A DNA stretch of 64,000 bases from Posidonia oceanica (GCA_037176725.1 JAZBRS010000049.1:18184001-18248000); one strand, 5' to 3'; positions 9,841 through 23,303 are shown, counted from the first letter of the stretch. Numbers and translations: made by a program. The notes: generated from the letters alone by a model not told the origin.

Positions 9841-12800
9841 AAAACCTCGAAAAAGCCATGCAAATGCAAGAATGCAGAAAGAGATTAAAAGGGGTCGAAG
9901 GGGAGGTAAGACAACGTGTGCAGAAGAACAAACGCTGTTTAGGACCACTCAGAGCAGGTGTGAAGACCTACTGAGGGGAGAAAGGGCAAATGGAGGGATT
10001 ACCACCTCTTTGCGGCTGTTTCCCACTAAACCGTTCCACGGTGTGTCTCGCATGCTGCCCAAAGCTCGCGATGCGATCGGATCGTGGAAAAGGAGGAAGA
10101 AAGTCACGTAAAGTGGCAAATCTAGGGAGAACGCAACACAAAACGCACAGGGGAACGCGAAACGAGGATTTGAATAGACAAGCGAAAAGGGGAAGTCCTA
10201 TTCTATATGCTCAAAGAGACAGAAAGCAAAAACGAGGAAAACTGTGCAAATGCCATGCAAATGAATGCAATGCAGGGGTTCAGGAGGACATACCAGGAAA
10301 TCCGGGAGCCTGATCTGAAATCTGTCTGGTCTATGCTGAAGAGCGCTTCACTGCGGTCGCTTGGGCAGCTCACTTGAGAAGATCCAACGGCCGGATTGGA
10401 AGATATCGCAGCTCCAAGGCAGAAGGGCCAGAACAGGGGAGAAGAACAGATCTAGGTGTTCAGGAGGTCCTAGGGATGTGCAAAAGGGTCCTCCCAAGTG
10501 AAAGGGAGCTAGGAGTGCTAAGTGTGTGCAAAAAGATGCTAAAATGCAAGACTAAATGAGTGCAGGATGCATGCAAAAGCAAGAAAAGTAAAGAGAAGAA
10601 GCTGGGAAAAAACTAGGATTTCAGAAAGTATTTTGAAAAAGAAGAGGGGCTAAAAAATGCAAATTTCCCAGAAAACAGGGTTCCACAGGAGAGGATTTTG
10701 AAAACAGGGGAAGACAAGGATCTATTTGGCAAAAAACTAGGCTCAGAAAGGTGTTTTGAAAAGAAGGTATGCTTTGAAAGAGATTTTGAAACCAAAAGGG
10801 GTCAGAGTGCAATTTTGAAAAAATCTAGGGTCTAAAATGCAAATTTTCCAGAAAACAAGGTCCTGGGGAGTCTGGGGGTACTAGTGGAAGGTCTGTATGA
10901 AATTTGGTAGGCATAGGGGCTAAAATGCAACCTAGGGGCAAAATGGTCTTTTCACATGATTTTTAAAGCATGCAGGGACCTAAGTGTGGTTTTGCAATCA
11001 TGCAGGGGTTGAAAATGCAATTTAGTATGGAAAATATGCTCTAAAAATTAAATGACAGGACCACAGTGCAATTTCTGGAAAATATGGGGTTAAAAATGCA
11101 ATGCAGTAAGTTAAAATACATGCAGCACAGTTACTGTCCATTTAAAATGGACCTAACTGCAAATATGATAAAGTAGAGGGGCAAATATGCAATGCATCAA
11201 CCAAAAATAAAAATCAGAACCTAAGTTTCTACAGTGCATGTACTTAAATGCAAAAACAGAAAAATGCAGGGACTTGGAATGCAATGCAGTATGCAAAAAT
11301 AAAAAATAATCCTAAGTTCTAACAGTGCATGGGACTTAAATGCAAAAATAAAAACATGCAAGGGGCCAGGATGCAATGCAGTATGGTAAAATATGAGAAA
11401 ATAAATGAACTGATTAAACGCAGGACCTAAGTGCAAAAACTGAAAACAGGGGGACTAAACTACAAAATATTAAAGCAGCACAACACAGTAAAAGGATCTA
11501 CTTGCAAATATTGAAAACTATAAACAGATCGTGCAATTTAGCAAAGTATTTAATTAAAAACCAAGCAGAATAAATGAAATAAGGACTGGAATGCAAAAAT
11601 GAGGAAACTTACGACAGACATGCAATATTTACTTAAAAACTATATAAACAGAAAAATAAGTAAACAGTAATCGGCCGACGGCCGTGAGCACTGTAGCAGC
11701 AAGCTGCCAGTGCTCGCGACCGCCGGCACAGGGCTGCTGGAGACGCGCTGTCCGGCGGAGGTGCTGCTCCTGGAGTCGACGGAAGCAGGGAGACGATCGG
11801 CGAGGGATGACGACGCCTGGAACGCGCCGGAATGCTCGCCGGAGGTCTGCAGGACTTCTGGGACTCGGTCCGGCCACTCGACGCAGCGGAGCTGCGTTCT
11901 GAGGACCGGAGGAGTCCCCTGTAGTCTGTGCAGAGCTCCGGGGATCACGGGGGTCGCGTTCCACTGGTCGAGTCGTCGCGAAGCCCGGAGAACGTCGCCG
12001 GAGAAGATGACCGGACCGGCGAGTCGAAACGGAACAGGGGGGCCAGAAAACCTATTCTAAAGGCTGGGGAAGCAAGAGAAGAAGGAGAGGAAGCTAGGAG
12101 AAGCAGTGATTACCTTTTCCCGCGCCTGAGTCGTTCCCCCGACGTCAGTGACTTCAGCTGTCGCCGGTGGAGGCCGTCTGGTTGCTGCAGGCGTTGCCGG
12201 CTGCTCGCGGAGGTTGGAATCACTTCAGAACGTCCCTCCGGTGCTTCCTGATCGACCGGACCGAAGTTCTGCAGCTCAGGTAACGTTTTGGCTTTTCTGG
12301 GTTTAGAGGATGCTGCCGGAGGTCGAGGGAGGTGTCCGCTGCTCGCCGGCTTGGATGGAGCGCTCCGGGGAGTTGCTGGAAGTCTGGGGAAGGCTTCTGG
12401 GTGGTTGAATTGTTTTTTGGGAGGCTGTAGGTGGAGATTGGAAGTCGGCTGGTTTTCTGATCAGTGAGTGGCGTAAGTGTTTGTGGTGGAGTTTGGAAGC
12501 TGTGGTGAGCGGTTGGGTTCGAGGCCGGGGGCTTTAGAAAGGTGGAGGCCTGGTGAGTGGCTGGGGGAAGTTTGGGGGGGAGTCGCGGGCTGGAGTGATG
12601 GGAATTGTGAGAGAATGGAGCTGGGTTGCAGGTCTGGTGATCAGGGTGTCTCCGGGTGGTTTTAGGTGGTTTCAGTGGGTGGAATGGCCGGGGAATAAGG
12701 CTGGGAAATGGCTAGGTTCTGGGTGAACTTGGGGGAGCAATGGGGAGAAGTGTGATGGCAGGAGGTGGGTCTGGTTTACTGGAAAGGGGAGAGGAGGTTT

Positions 12801-15017
12801 TGCTGAAGGTTTCGGCAGAGAAAGGGAAGGGAATTGGATGGAGGAGGCTAGGGGATTGGAGTCTCTCTCCGGGATGCAGAGGTGACTCCCAAACCACTCT
12901 CTCTGGCCACTCTCTCTTCTGGAAGTGGAGGAGACAGAGAAGAAAAGGGATGAGTTGCAGGTGGAAGAATTGCGAAGGAAATGGCTCTCTGGAATTGGAT
13001 TCAACTCTGGGTTCCTCTCTGGTCTGGCACTCACTCTCGGATGGCCAAAAAAAGGTGTTCGAAGGAGGTATCAAGCAAGGCTTTTATCAGAAGCCGGAAG
13101 CTGCTGGGCGCGAGCTGTGGAATTCGAATTCCACCGGCGCCGTTCACTGCAGCTGAGGGAGACGAGCGGCGATCTGACAGGCAGTAATTGCCTCACCGGA
13201 AGAGCCGCTGAGAGGCGAGAGAGAAGGAGTGACCTGTTGCTCGATTGGATGGAGAGGGAGAGCTTGAATTTTAAAAAAATGAGGGAGTCCTGTTAGCTTC
13301 GCGGGAGGAGACGATGGAAGCTGAGGAAGAAGAAGGAAGAAGAAGGAGGAAGGAGGCAGGCCGGGCTGCGCTGCGGGCCGAGAGGAAAAAAAAAGGAAGG
13401 GAAAAGAGAAATGGGCTGACGGGCCCGGCAGGGAAAGAAAGAAAGAAAGAAGAGAGAAAAGGAAGAAGGAAAGAAAGGGAAAGGAAGAGAAATAAAATAG
13501 GAAAAAAGTAAATTAAAAATAAGTAAAATATTAGGGTGCCTATGCTGTGAATTAGGATCTTGATCAGATTTTTTAATGACTTCTTTTGGTTAATTAGTGC
13601 GGTTTGAATGGGTTTTGGGCTTGATTAGGGTTTTAGGGTTTTAGTTTTGCTTTTAATTAGTTTTCACTTGTTTAAATGTTTGTTAATCCCTTTTTAAATT
13701 ATTTTAAAAATTTTATTTCTTTTGTTGGACACTTAGGGTATTGATTAGGGTTTTTTAGGATTTATTTCGTATTAATTTAGGGTTGGTTTTAGATTTTAAA
13801 GTTGTAGTCTTCTTAGGGTTTTTCTTTCTTAAGTCTTTTAAGTTAGGTCTTGATTTTTTATTTATGGATTTTTCTTGAAGTTTTTAGTTGGATTTTTCTG
13901 GTTTGATAGGGTGTTTTTAAGCTTTTCAGATGTGTTTTCTTTTCTCTTTTTTTTTAATTAAGTTTTTACTTGTTTTTCTTATGTTTATTAGGTTAAGTCT
14001 TTTGCCTTTCTTAATTACTTGTTCTAGTATTTGATTTTTTAATTCTTCTTTTTGGGTTTGTTTTTTAATTCCTCTGATGGGTTTTTACCTTTGGTGGGTT
14101 CTGATTTTATTTTAGCTTTTCCTTTGATTTTTCAGTGTTTTCTTTCGATTTGTTTTGCATTTTTTCGTTTGCATGCTTGGTTTTCTTTTTAGCTTGCTTA
14201 AGTTAAGTTTAAGTTGTTAATTGCTTATTTAACATTTTTTAATTGTTTTTCTTAGTGTACTGATTTGTTTGTTTTATGTTTTGAGATTTTACAGATTTTT
14301 ATGGGTTTTTGTGGATTTTTGCAAAAGGGAGAAAAGGAGAAGAGAAGGAGGGAAGAAGGGGAATAAAAGGGGAAAAGATAGGTTGGGGGAAAATGATTTT
14401 TAAAAATTCAGAAAGAGTGTTAAAAATAAAGTAAAAATCAGGATAAAATAGAGGAGGGATAGAAGCACAGAGGGGGCCCACAGCCAGACCCAAAAAAGGA
14501 TGAGAAGGGGGGAAAAAGGGAGATGATAATCAGGAGAGAGAGAGGAGAGAGAAAATGATAATCCCGGAGAGAGAAAAGGATAATTTGAGTGAAAGAGGGT
14601 CTTAATGGTCTCGGAATTGGGTGAAAATTGGTGGGTGGGTAGTCTAGGGTTTGAAGTCTTGGGTCTAAGGTTTTGGTTTGATTTTAAGGAGGTTTTGGAG
14701 GGGTTTCAAGGTGTAGAAAAAGGATAGTTTCACCTAAGTTTTCTAGGGTTTTTGGGAATGGGTCAGGCTTGGAAAATCCTAGGTTTTTGGGTAGGTTTGT
14801 TGAGTGGATAGTGGTGGGTTTTCCTATGAATTTTGGTTAGGTTTTGAGGTTGGGAAGGGGGGTAGAGGTTTAGGCCAAAATGGGCTGATTTTGAAGGGTT
14901 GAGAGGAGGGTTAGGGTTAGGGTTTGGTTGGGGTTTGATCCAGCAACCAACAAGAGGGCTCCAAAGGTCTAGGCCTGCCAAGATGGGGTGTCAACAATAG
15001 GTACTCATCCATCCCTA

Positions 15018-15245
15018 TGGAAAGTCAAAAAAAAAAAAAAAAAAAAACTCCAAAAAACCAAAAAAAATTAGAAAGTCTAAAAATCCAAAATAATAGAAAA
15101 TCCAAAAAACTAAAAAAATTAGAAAGTCCCAAAAAAACCAAAAAAAATAGAAAATCCAAAAAAACCAAAAAATTAGAAAGTCCAAAAACCAATTTTTTTT
15201 TATAGAAAATCCAAGAAAAAAGCCCAAAAGATTAGAAAATCTCAA
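15018..15245 (+). repeat. A-rich variable repeat of copy D
   Basis: AAAAAACCAAAAA / AGAAAGTCC / AGAAAATCC units follow a run of about twenty A. It occupies the same place in the element as 5480-5620 of A1 and is longer. Confidence 0.7.
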
Positions 15246-17577
15246 CCTAAGCAAGTGCCAACCACCCTACATGCAAGGAAAAACTTAGTAAGTAGGAAAA
15301 CTGGAATTGGTCTGGCCCATGATCCAACAACCGACTCACCTGGATTTGGAGTCAACGTCCTACTCAAGCGTGTCCCACGGCTTGGGTGCGTTTTCTTAAC
15401 AAAGACACTACCCCCGCAGTGATCTTTAGAGCATCCATGGATGACTCAAAATCGGCGTCTACTAGGCTTCGATTTTCCATCGTTTTAGCTGAGGCCAAGA
15501 CTAATTCCCTCTACCTAATTCCCAGACATATAAAAATGAATAATATTGATCAAATAACTGTTGTTCAGAAATGATTACTATGACATATTTCCTAGGCAAG
15601 AGTAACTTAGTCAATCTCTAAAGCTGGGATAGGTGCACTTGGGATTACTAACTAGTGTCAAGAAGGTGTGTAGGAGACGACAACATCGGCGACTAAAGTA
15701 GAGGTTCCACCGTGATTCTGCACACAACACATTCCAGGCCTTGCTGCAAAAGATGAAAGTTTTGGCCCCAAATCAGAGCAATATTGAAGAATGAGCTCAC
15801 ACCTTTGGAGCTCATATGGTGTATGTAGACACATCTCTTTGATTAAAAGGTAAACACCGGTTTGGCAAAGGAAGGGTTCACTCCCTTACCTGGTTCTTTA
15901 TTCATGAAACTCCTTTACTTGCCAAATCGAGTTGTGGGATGACGGTCCTTTCCTGAGAGTATTGGTTACACTCATGGATGGAAAACACTTGACCACAACG
16001 AATTGCATTCATTCATTTAACATATGTCTATATAATTTGGGACCAACCGTACCCCACCAGCCTAATCTACTATGGACCATTCATTGCATTGAGTGTTGAC
16101 CCTGCATCAATAACGCTTGCTTGAACCATGCATCCATGCATTATTTATCATGTCATTGGAAGTGGAGCGTGGACGGAGCAATGTTCTTCAAGAGTATTAG
16201 AAATCCTTAGAATGTATGATCCTCCCAAAACTTGTTCAACTTCTACCTACCTATCTTTTATTAATCCAATTTGAGTAAACTCTTAAATAGAATGGCACGT
16301 TTTTTCTTTTTCAATCGGCGATTGGGTAATTTTCCCATGATCATTCCATTTTGTTTCTGCCCCGTTGAAGTTATCTCCACATGGTTGACATGGTCTCGAC
16401 ACTAGCTGCGATACATAGCTCCGAAACCGGCTTGACCCCTCCATGTCCAAGTCTTCAATATGACGGCATTTTAATTGAACCCTTCGGTTGTGTGACAACG
16501 TCCCAAAACCGAATCTGTTTACCCTTTCTACCACCTGGCTGTGCGATAAATTCCCGAAACTAGGTAGGTTCCACCTTTTTGGCTGTGTGACAATCTACCG
16601 AAACCAAAAGGTGTTTTCCAATTTCTTTCATCCCTAGTGGCTGACTGTTTCAGAGTGAACTCTCATGTCAAGAAATGCTCAACAGGATATCATTCTTACC
16701 TTGGAGCTAATCTTGTTCTAAGATCAACTCCAACGTGGGACATCTGTAGATATCCCATTTTTGCATTTTCGAGAGTCAATTAAGGATAGGAAACTTTGAG
16801 GCACCCTAAGTCACATAACTAAGGATATTTGACATATTTTTCGTAATTTATTTAAAAACATTACTTGTTTTTTCCAATCTCAAGGTCGTTAGCTGTGTCA
16901 AAGCTAACACACTTAAACTAATGGCAAGTTTGAGTACCTTGAACATTTTTCTTGATGTGAGTGTGCTAGCTATGGCAGAGCTAATACTCTCATTCTACTT
17001 AAACTAGTGGCAGGTTTGAGTACCTTAAACATTATTTAATGCGAGTTTATTAGCTGTGGCAAAGTTAATACCCTCGTTGGACTCAAATTAGTGGCAGATT
17101 TGAGTATCTTAATGTTAAAGAACATGTTTTTATAATTTTATGGAATTTCTAAAGTTATTTCAGACTTCTAACACATCTCTTTGGATTAATATAAAAGACA
17201 GTGGGAAAATTGCAAAAAAACCCGCTTGTTGCTTGTATGAGAGGTGACAATGCTCATCGCCAGTATTATGGTGGTGGGTCTTGTCACCAACAGTAGAGGC
17301 GACGTGTATCCTGGAGTCCCCTCACGTGATATTTTGTCATCCTGGGCTTTGATATTGTGACCATGTGGCCGAACGGCTCGATTGCCGAATCGCTGGTCAC
17401 AACAAAAAGATGTAAAAAAACAGGCAAAAGCTATAGGAGAGAAAACAAGACATTGGAGTCGCCACCTAGTCTATTTTGAAAACTGGAAAGACGAGGAAAA
17501 CATGCACATTAAATACAATTGTAAAGGATATGACACAAGGTCATTGCTAGCCAGATATTGGGTAAGGACTCCTATTA

Positions 17578-17609
17578 CACATGGGGAAGGTGTTAGGCAC
17601 CCCCATGTG
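17578..17609 (-). other. Conserved LTR stem-loop, copy in LTR E
   Basis: CACATGGGG (17578-17586) and CCCCATGTG (17601-17609) form a perfect 9-bp stem around the 14-nt loop AAGGTGTTAGGCAC. The loop is nearly invariant in other LTR families while the stem sequence differs, which points to selection on the structure. Confidence 0.75.
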
Positions 17610-18000
17610 CCCGAGAGAGTCGGTCTTTCTAGGCCATTCCGCTCATTTGTGGCTAATGTAGGCAATAATGTCATTTACTGTACACCAAGGGTGATGAATG
17701 CTATGCCTTTGTAAAACATGCTAAATGCCTTTGAAAACATGCTAAAACGTATGTTTAATGCCATGATGTATAATGGAAAACAAAACGTGCACCCTATGTG
17801 CTTAGTGGCGCCGACCACATCTTGGAAAGATGAACCTCAATCCACAAGAACCTCGGGCAGTAAGCATCATTGCCCTAATGCAATGCAGGCGAGAAACAAA
17901 ACATCGGATAAAACCATGCGATGCAAGGACGCGGCATGCAAAGGAGAATCAACTCAGAGTTCAGTTTACTATTGAAAGTGTTAGACGTAGGATTCCATGT

Positions 18001-19688
18001 GTCTTACATAAGACGCAGGAACTCCAGTACCCAATGCAAGAATCCAGATTTCAAAATAAAAAGTCTCTTCTAGAAGATAACAAATCTCCTACTTAACTCA
18101 TAGAAATCAAAATGCAACTGAAAAGGGTTCGAAATCATGGTGTGCATTCTGGAATTAATTTGCAAATGATTTAAAATGATTTTTGAAAGTCAATCATGGG
18201 ACAATGACTGTCTAGGGTGTAAGACACACTAGATCCTGCGTCTTACGTAAGACACATATCGTTTTGCATCTTACACCCAAAAATGCAGATTTTGAATAAA
18301 GTAAATAAATCCCATGGAAATTAGTATAAAACCAAAACATGACATGAATAAGATTAAAACATATGCATGTAGCATATATCAAATCCTAGAGAATCAATAA
18401 AGTTCCTTTCGATGAGGAAAATAGGGGAAAACTGGACAAATGTGTAAGACGTTGTAGGTTCACGCATCTTACATAAGATGCATAGGTTCATGCGGCTTAC
18501 ACCTGAAAACTGTTTATTAGATTTAATCTCAAGAAACAAAACATGCTTTTTTTATCAAATGTTTCATGAAGCAAAACATAATGTGAATATATTAAAAACC
18601 TCTGAATGCATCATGAATCAAGTATCTGTATACATCCAAAACAATTCTAGAGGAGAAAAGATGAAAAATCATAACAGTTATGTAGGACTCTAGCCTTGCC
18701 GTGTCATACGTAAGACGCACCAGGCTCAGTGTCTTACACACTGACAAAGATTCTCAGAGAATTATGCATGCAAATCAACTCGAATCGAAGCATAAATCAT
18801 CCATTAAGCAAGAACACTCATCCACAATCATAACCATGCAATTATTATAAAAAATGAACATGTAAAATCACCTCCCCACCTCCACTTGCCTTTTGCAGGA
18901 ATCCGATGAGTTCTCCGGCCATTTAACAAATGGGGAGCCCATGGTGCATGGCCTTGACTCATGGTGGAGGCTGGGGAAGGTCATGAAGTATCCTAGGATG
19001 CAAACAATGGGGTGATTGGGTTCCCGACCATGCTCAGTGGCCGACGACCTCACATGGCCAGTGAACCCATCATCGGAAAAAGAAAATGACGGCAAGAAGA
19101 GATATAACGGGAGCAAAACTCATAAAACATGCATCAAAACAAGTATCCACGATGTAAAACTTAAGATTCTAAGCTAGGAGGAAAGGATACTTACTTGTGT
19201 TGATGGTTGGTGTTGCTTCATCAACGCCAACGGCTCTCTCAGATGTTGCAATGGCTCGGACGGTGACTGTGGTGGCTGAGAAGGGTCTGGTGCTTCTGGG
19301 AAAGGTCCAGTGGTCATTCAGGGTGGTTGGGTTTGTGAGAATTCAGGTCGAGTTGGACTAGTTGAGCTCTGGAAGCCAAAAGACGGAAATGTGTTGCCCA
19401 CCCTGGAAGAAGAGAAAAAAATGTTTATATGGGCCTACATGGCTTGGAAATGTAGGAAGCTGAAACGAGGGGTCTTGGACACTAGTGGAAATGAGTTCTG
19501 GATGGAGGGCAAGGTGGTCATTGCACTCTTGGACCAATTGGACACTCAAATTCGAAGTTTGATAGTCCCAGTGTGTAGGACACTATGCTGAACTGTGTCT
19601 TACATAAGACGCAATCTGATATAGGGTCCTATGCTGTAATCAGTCTGGCTGCGTAAGACGCATGTTTTCATGCGTCTTACGTAAGACG
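18001..19688. repeat. Dispersed palindromes GTCTTACRTAAGAC in LTR E
   Basis: Copies lie at 18001-18014, 18240-18253, 18465-18480 (CATCTTACATAAGATG), 18703-18716, 19597-19610 and 19672-19688. Additional half-sites GTAAGACGC occur, one of them forming a longer inverted pair with 19672-19682. Solo LTR G contains the same half-sites. They may be protein-binding sites or stem-loops; nothing in the sequence decides between these. Confidence 0.7.
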
Positions 19689-20681
19689 TAGACTGATACA
19701 ACGTCCAACGATCCTGAGTGGACTTTGGGTGTTTTGGGATTTTTCTGGTTGGGCTTGGGCTTGGATTTGGACAAGGCTTGGGTTTAGGCTAGGTTTGGGA
19801 TTAATGGGGACTTAGGTTTGGATTTGGTGAATAGGTAGGCCGCCATTACCGAGCACATCCTTGGGAGAAAACCGCCGACGAAGGACTACAAAATCAGGGT
19901 GTCTACAGATATATTATATGATATTTTTATAAAGTATTTTAATAAAAATTTCCCATAATTATTAATATTTCTATGATTTTTTCCTAGCAGTTAAATATAT
20001 GGTATATCATATATACTTTTGAAAATAGCAACTAAATAAGGAAAATTCTAGAACATTCTAGAAGGGTAGATGACGTTAATTTTAAAGTGATATATCTTTA
20101 TTATAGTCAAAAAACGAGATTTTAAGTTAGTTATCACATTTTTAAATGTTATAGCTATATTTAATTCAAAGTGATATTTAAAAAATAAAGATAAATCTAA
20201 AATATCCAAGTAGTTACGAACTTAGACTAACTCAAAAAAATCCTTAAAACTAATTAAATTCTCCCATGAAATTATAGAAGATATTAATTTTAAATATAAG
20301 TTACTTAATTAGTAAGTTGGTGCATAAATTTAAAATTTCCTATAAAAATCTTTTCGTTACTGAGAAAATTTTAAAAATAGAGACCAAGTCTTAGGCGGTT
20401 TCTAGATTTGTGACAAGTTAGTTTGGGATTTTAATTTTAAATATTTTGAAGTTTAAAGCTCGGTGCCTGTGAGAGCGGTGACTAGCTTTAACAGATTATT
20501 TTATTGCCTTTTATTGGATTTTTCTGTGCCAAGAAAGTAAAATATCTATGTTTGTCGCCATTACATGCAGCGACAAGTTAAAATATCTGATTTAAAATTT
20601 TAAAAATTTAAAGTTGTTTTTAAATTTAAGTCCAAAATAATATCTCCTCGTTTTCCAACGAAATCACATTGGAAAATATTC

Positions 20682-20689
20682 TATAAATA
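20682..20689 (+). promoter_or_regulatory. TATA box of copy D LTR
   Basis: TATAAATA is in the same relative place as in A1, G and C, followed by a purine-rich stretch with GAGAG motifs. Confidence 0.65.
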
Positions 20690-21352
20690 CCCCCTAGCTC
20701 TAGAGTTAGAGGGAGGCTTTTTAAAATCTAGGAGAGGCTTTTTTGAAGAGAGAAGGTGGCTTTTAGAAAATTTGAGAGAGACCTCTGAGTGCTAGAGGGA
20801 GACTTTGAGAGATCCATAGCCCCTTTACTCTGCCAAATTCCTGTGAGAAAACCTAGATCCAAAGAGATCGTGCCTAGTCTGAGCTAGACGTGCCTCTGGA
20901 GCTCTATCCGCGACTCTGCTTCTTTATCCCACACCACGTAGTACAAGAGTGAAGGGAGTATTCATTATTAATCTATTTTTTCTTACATCGTTGCATTCCT
21001 TAAATAGGCCAATTGCATATGCATGCTGGTAACGACCTCCCGGTTAGTATTATTTGCATTTATTTATGTTATTTATCGCCTTTCTGAGATTATTTACTAC
21101 ACGCCTGGACTAATCTAGAACTACTTGTTTGTTTTGAAGGAAGGAATACGCCACATAACACGAGGACGCTGTAGGACGACATCCTACCGTCAATCCAGTG
21201 AAACCGATGAGCCACACCTCAACCATATACGCATCTCCCAAAGGCACCTTGTTAGCCGGCACCGCTAATCGACAAGTGGCGATCACAACTGTCGTTGACG
21301 AACGTGGAAGCACCGACGTCATCATCCATCACACCCCAAATCCACATCCACA

Positions 21353-23287
21353 ATACCAAACCTGCAAGATCCTATTGCAGTCAAGCATAAAATCTTTTTT
21401 AAATATGCCTTTCAAAACTAATTTTCTCTTTTCATATCCAAAACACGTGCATTTTTGAAATCTCTTATGCACACTTTAAATGGCTACTCTATGCCAAATC
21501 AAGTCCAAAACTAGTACAAATCCAACAAAACCACACACACACACACACCCAATCCAAAAACCTATTGAGTCACTTGGGCCCAAGAGATCGACACTAGCCA
21601 CAAGCAGTCGCCAAGGCACACTACACTACCACAGACAAGCCACCCTATGCAGGGGCTCCCCCGTCCCTGGTTCATACTCTAAGAGCCTTAACCTGTCCAC
21701 ACAAGGACCACACGCACAGAGTTCACCCTCTCAACGGCCTTGGGATTGTTGCACCTGACCACTGAGAGGACAATTTCACCTCTTGATCTAGCCAGTACAA
21801 CTCCCTGAGACCTCATGCCTAGTCATCTAGCTCTCAACCCTCCAAAGGTATCACTCATCCTTAGTCCGTCGGCTAGACTGTTTAGCCCTCTCAGTCCTGT
21901 CCTCACCCTTGGTCTTTGAATCTGCAGACCCTCACCCAAGGTCTTTTGGTCCTCTAAAAACCACAGAACCTCAACTTCAGACTCGCACTTGACCCTCTAG
22001 AGGTTTCAACCGTCCCTAGTCTATCAGTACGATCCTACGACCCTCTTGGTTCTTTGAAAGCCACGACAAAACCACACGAACCTCATCTTAGGCAATTGGC
22101 TCTCGACCATCCAGGGGTATCAATCGTCTCTGGTCTGTCGGCAAGAAGCTTCAGCCTCTATGTCCCTCAAAACCTTAGAAAACTTTTTTCCAAAACTTTT
22201 GCAAAACTTATGCATTTCTTTCCAAATCCTTTTTGGAAAGTCATTTCAAAAACCAACTCAAAACATCGCCAAACATCTCAAAACCCAACCACAGCCTACT
22301 ACCAAGAAACCCAGGCATATCTCACCCGAAACCAACACTCAAACACTACGAAATCCTCATGCATCACAATAGGAACGTAAACCATGGCAAAACTCAAAAT
22401 AATTCATTGTAAAACCATATAAAACATACTATAAATAATATGGCAAACCGTAAAACACCAAATCCACATATAATGGTTTTCCCACTGAAAAACCCACACC
22501 ATATGTAGCCCTTGGCTACCACAAGCCAGATTCCCAACATGGAATCCCAAAAACACCAGATTCTCACCTCGAATCCCAAGGCACAACCACAACTATTATG
22601 CACAGAATTAAATAAATGAAGGGACTGTGGGGTAGGATGTGTACCTTTCATCAAAGCTTGATCCACACGCCTACACAACACAACAACTCCACCCTTACCA
22701 ACGATCACTCACGACGACAGCACTCGACGGTAGTAGCTCAGCAACGACGTTAGCTGCAACACATGGTTTACGATGGTTAGCAACTCACGCAACCACACGA
22801 CACCTCATTCTCTCTCTCCCTCTAGATCAATCTCAAACTCTCTCAAGCTCTCCCTCAATCTCTCGGCTGTGAATGCCGAATGCCACCCCTTTCTTCCCTT
22901 TTAATAAGAGTCTCATGTGTGGTGTAGTTCATGAACAGTGTCGTCACAGGGTGGTTGTCCAAACACAGTGCTGTCACAGGATGGTACTGTAGCACAACTG
23001 CTTTTGTCTACCTCATATTCCGTGCACTCAAAAGGCACAACATGCCAAAATAGGGAATCCAAAGAGGAAAGCATTCACAAAATTCGCTTTGATTATCCAA
23101 GAAGAATATTACATTTAGAGGTAACCAAACACCAATCCGCCCAAACGGGCTCACAACTCGATCACTAAAAATACAACAAGGTGGGCCAGAACCGAATCTC
23201 AAAACCAAAACTTACAACTACAATGCTCTAGGCTACCAAAACACACCCAGAACCTACACATCACCTATAGAGTCCTCAGGTATTACA
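21353..23287 (-). repeat. 3' LTR of Tekay-like element T
   Basis: On the minus strand the LTR starts TGTAATACCTGAGG right after the polypurine tract. That start, after a GGTAGGA tract, is typical of Tekay/Del-type elements. It runs at least to 21353, where TR-GAG copy D is joined, so its far end may be missing. A short (CA)n tract is at 21530-21550 and CT-rich sequence at 22800-22865. Open frames here look accidental. Confidence 0.75.
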
Positions 23288-23303
23288 TCCTACCCCTCTT
23301 AAA
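23288..23303 (-). other. Polypurine tract of T
   Basis: On the minus strand AAGAGGGGTAGGA precedes the LTR start TGTAATA. Just upstream, AATTTCAAGGACGAAATTC is the motif commonly found between the pol end and the 3' LTR in Tekay-type elements. Confidence 0.75.

Larger units (their letters stand above)
8884..14996 (-). mobile_element. Solo LTR of the giant Ogre-like family
   Basis: A 6113-bp LTR runs from TGTAGCGATC to GGTGTCAACA. A perfect 5-bp target duplication ATAGG flanks it (8879-8883 and 14997-15001), so the ends are exact. It matches the LTRs at 28667 and 50889 over its whole length but with visibly more differences, so it is an older insertion reduced by LTR recombination. In element sense it reads on the minus strand. 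It carries the 30-bp minisatellite (9530-9840), the conserved stem-loop (9206-9235) and a GC-rich core near 11680-13400. Open frames inside it come from low-complexity repeats and are not genes. Confidence 0.95.
17356..19907 (-). mobile_element. Solo LTR E, small Ogre-like family
   Basis: A 2552-bp LTR runs from TGTGACCATG to GGTGTCTACA with a perfect GATAT duplication (17351-17355 and 19908-19912). It shares with the giant LTRs the GAGTCGCCACCTAGTCTATT block (17458 on) and the conserved stem-loop (17578-17609), but the rest differs. It holds at least six copies of the palindrome GTCTTACGTAAGAC or close variants. F at 23356-25720 has the same termini. I see no gene in it. Confidence 0.92.
8348..21352 (+). 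mobile_element. Older TR-GAG copy D, 3' half, interrupted by two solo LTRs
   Basis: Segments 8348-8883, 14997-17355 and 19908-21352 join into one TR-GAG 3' end. The first matches A2 58370-58800 (GGGAATGTTAAAGGCGCA, AGGACCAAACA). The second carries the A-rich repeat, GTAAGTAGGAAAACTGGAATT and a weak polypurine tract. The last two form the 3' LTR. A1 is inserted at its left edge, with AGTAC as probable target. Its gag and 5' LTR would lie left of the window. No coding sequence survives here. Confidence 0.8.
16745..21352 (+). repeat. 3' LTR of TR-GAG copy D, split by solo LTR E
   Basis: The LTR starts TGTAGATATCCC at 16745, after a decayed polypurine tract (CAACGTGGGACATC), and ends ATCCACATCCACA at 21352. 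Subtracting the insertion at 17356-19907 and its duplicated GATAT leaves about 2.05 kb. Sequence around 19913-20100 matches copy C more closely than A1, so D and C belong to one subfamily. A hairpin TTGTCGC/GCGACAA lies at 20552-20576 and a TATA box at 20682. Confidence 0.85.

Noticed and set aside
9452..9974. Many overlapping open frames of 80-160 codons on both strands, repeated at 29195-29736 and 51417-51942
   Set aside because: They lie in a 30-bp minisatellite inside LTRs; a period divisible by three keeps frames open on both strands, and the products are low complexity with no domain.
13314..13511. Lys/Arg/Glu-rich open frame
   Set aside because: It follows a purine-rich GAAGAAAG tract in the solo LTR and has no homologous frame in the other two LTRs.
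14905..14930. Telomere-like GGGTTAGGGTTAGGG in LTRs (also near 34535 and 56743)
   Set aside because: Only two to three units, repeated because it is part of the LTR; not the plant TTTAGGG type and no array.
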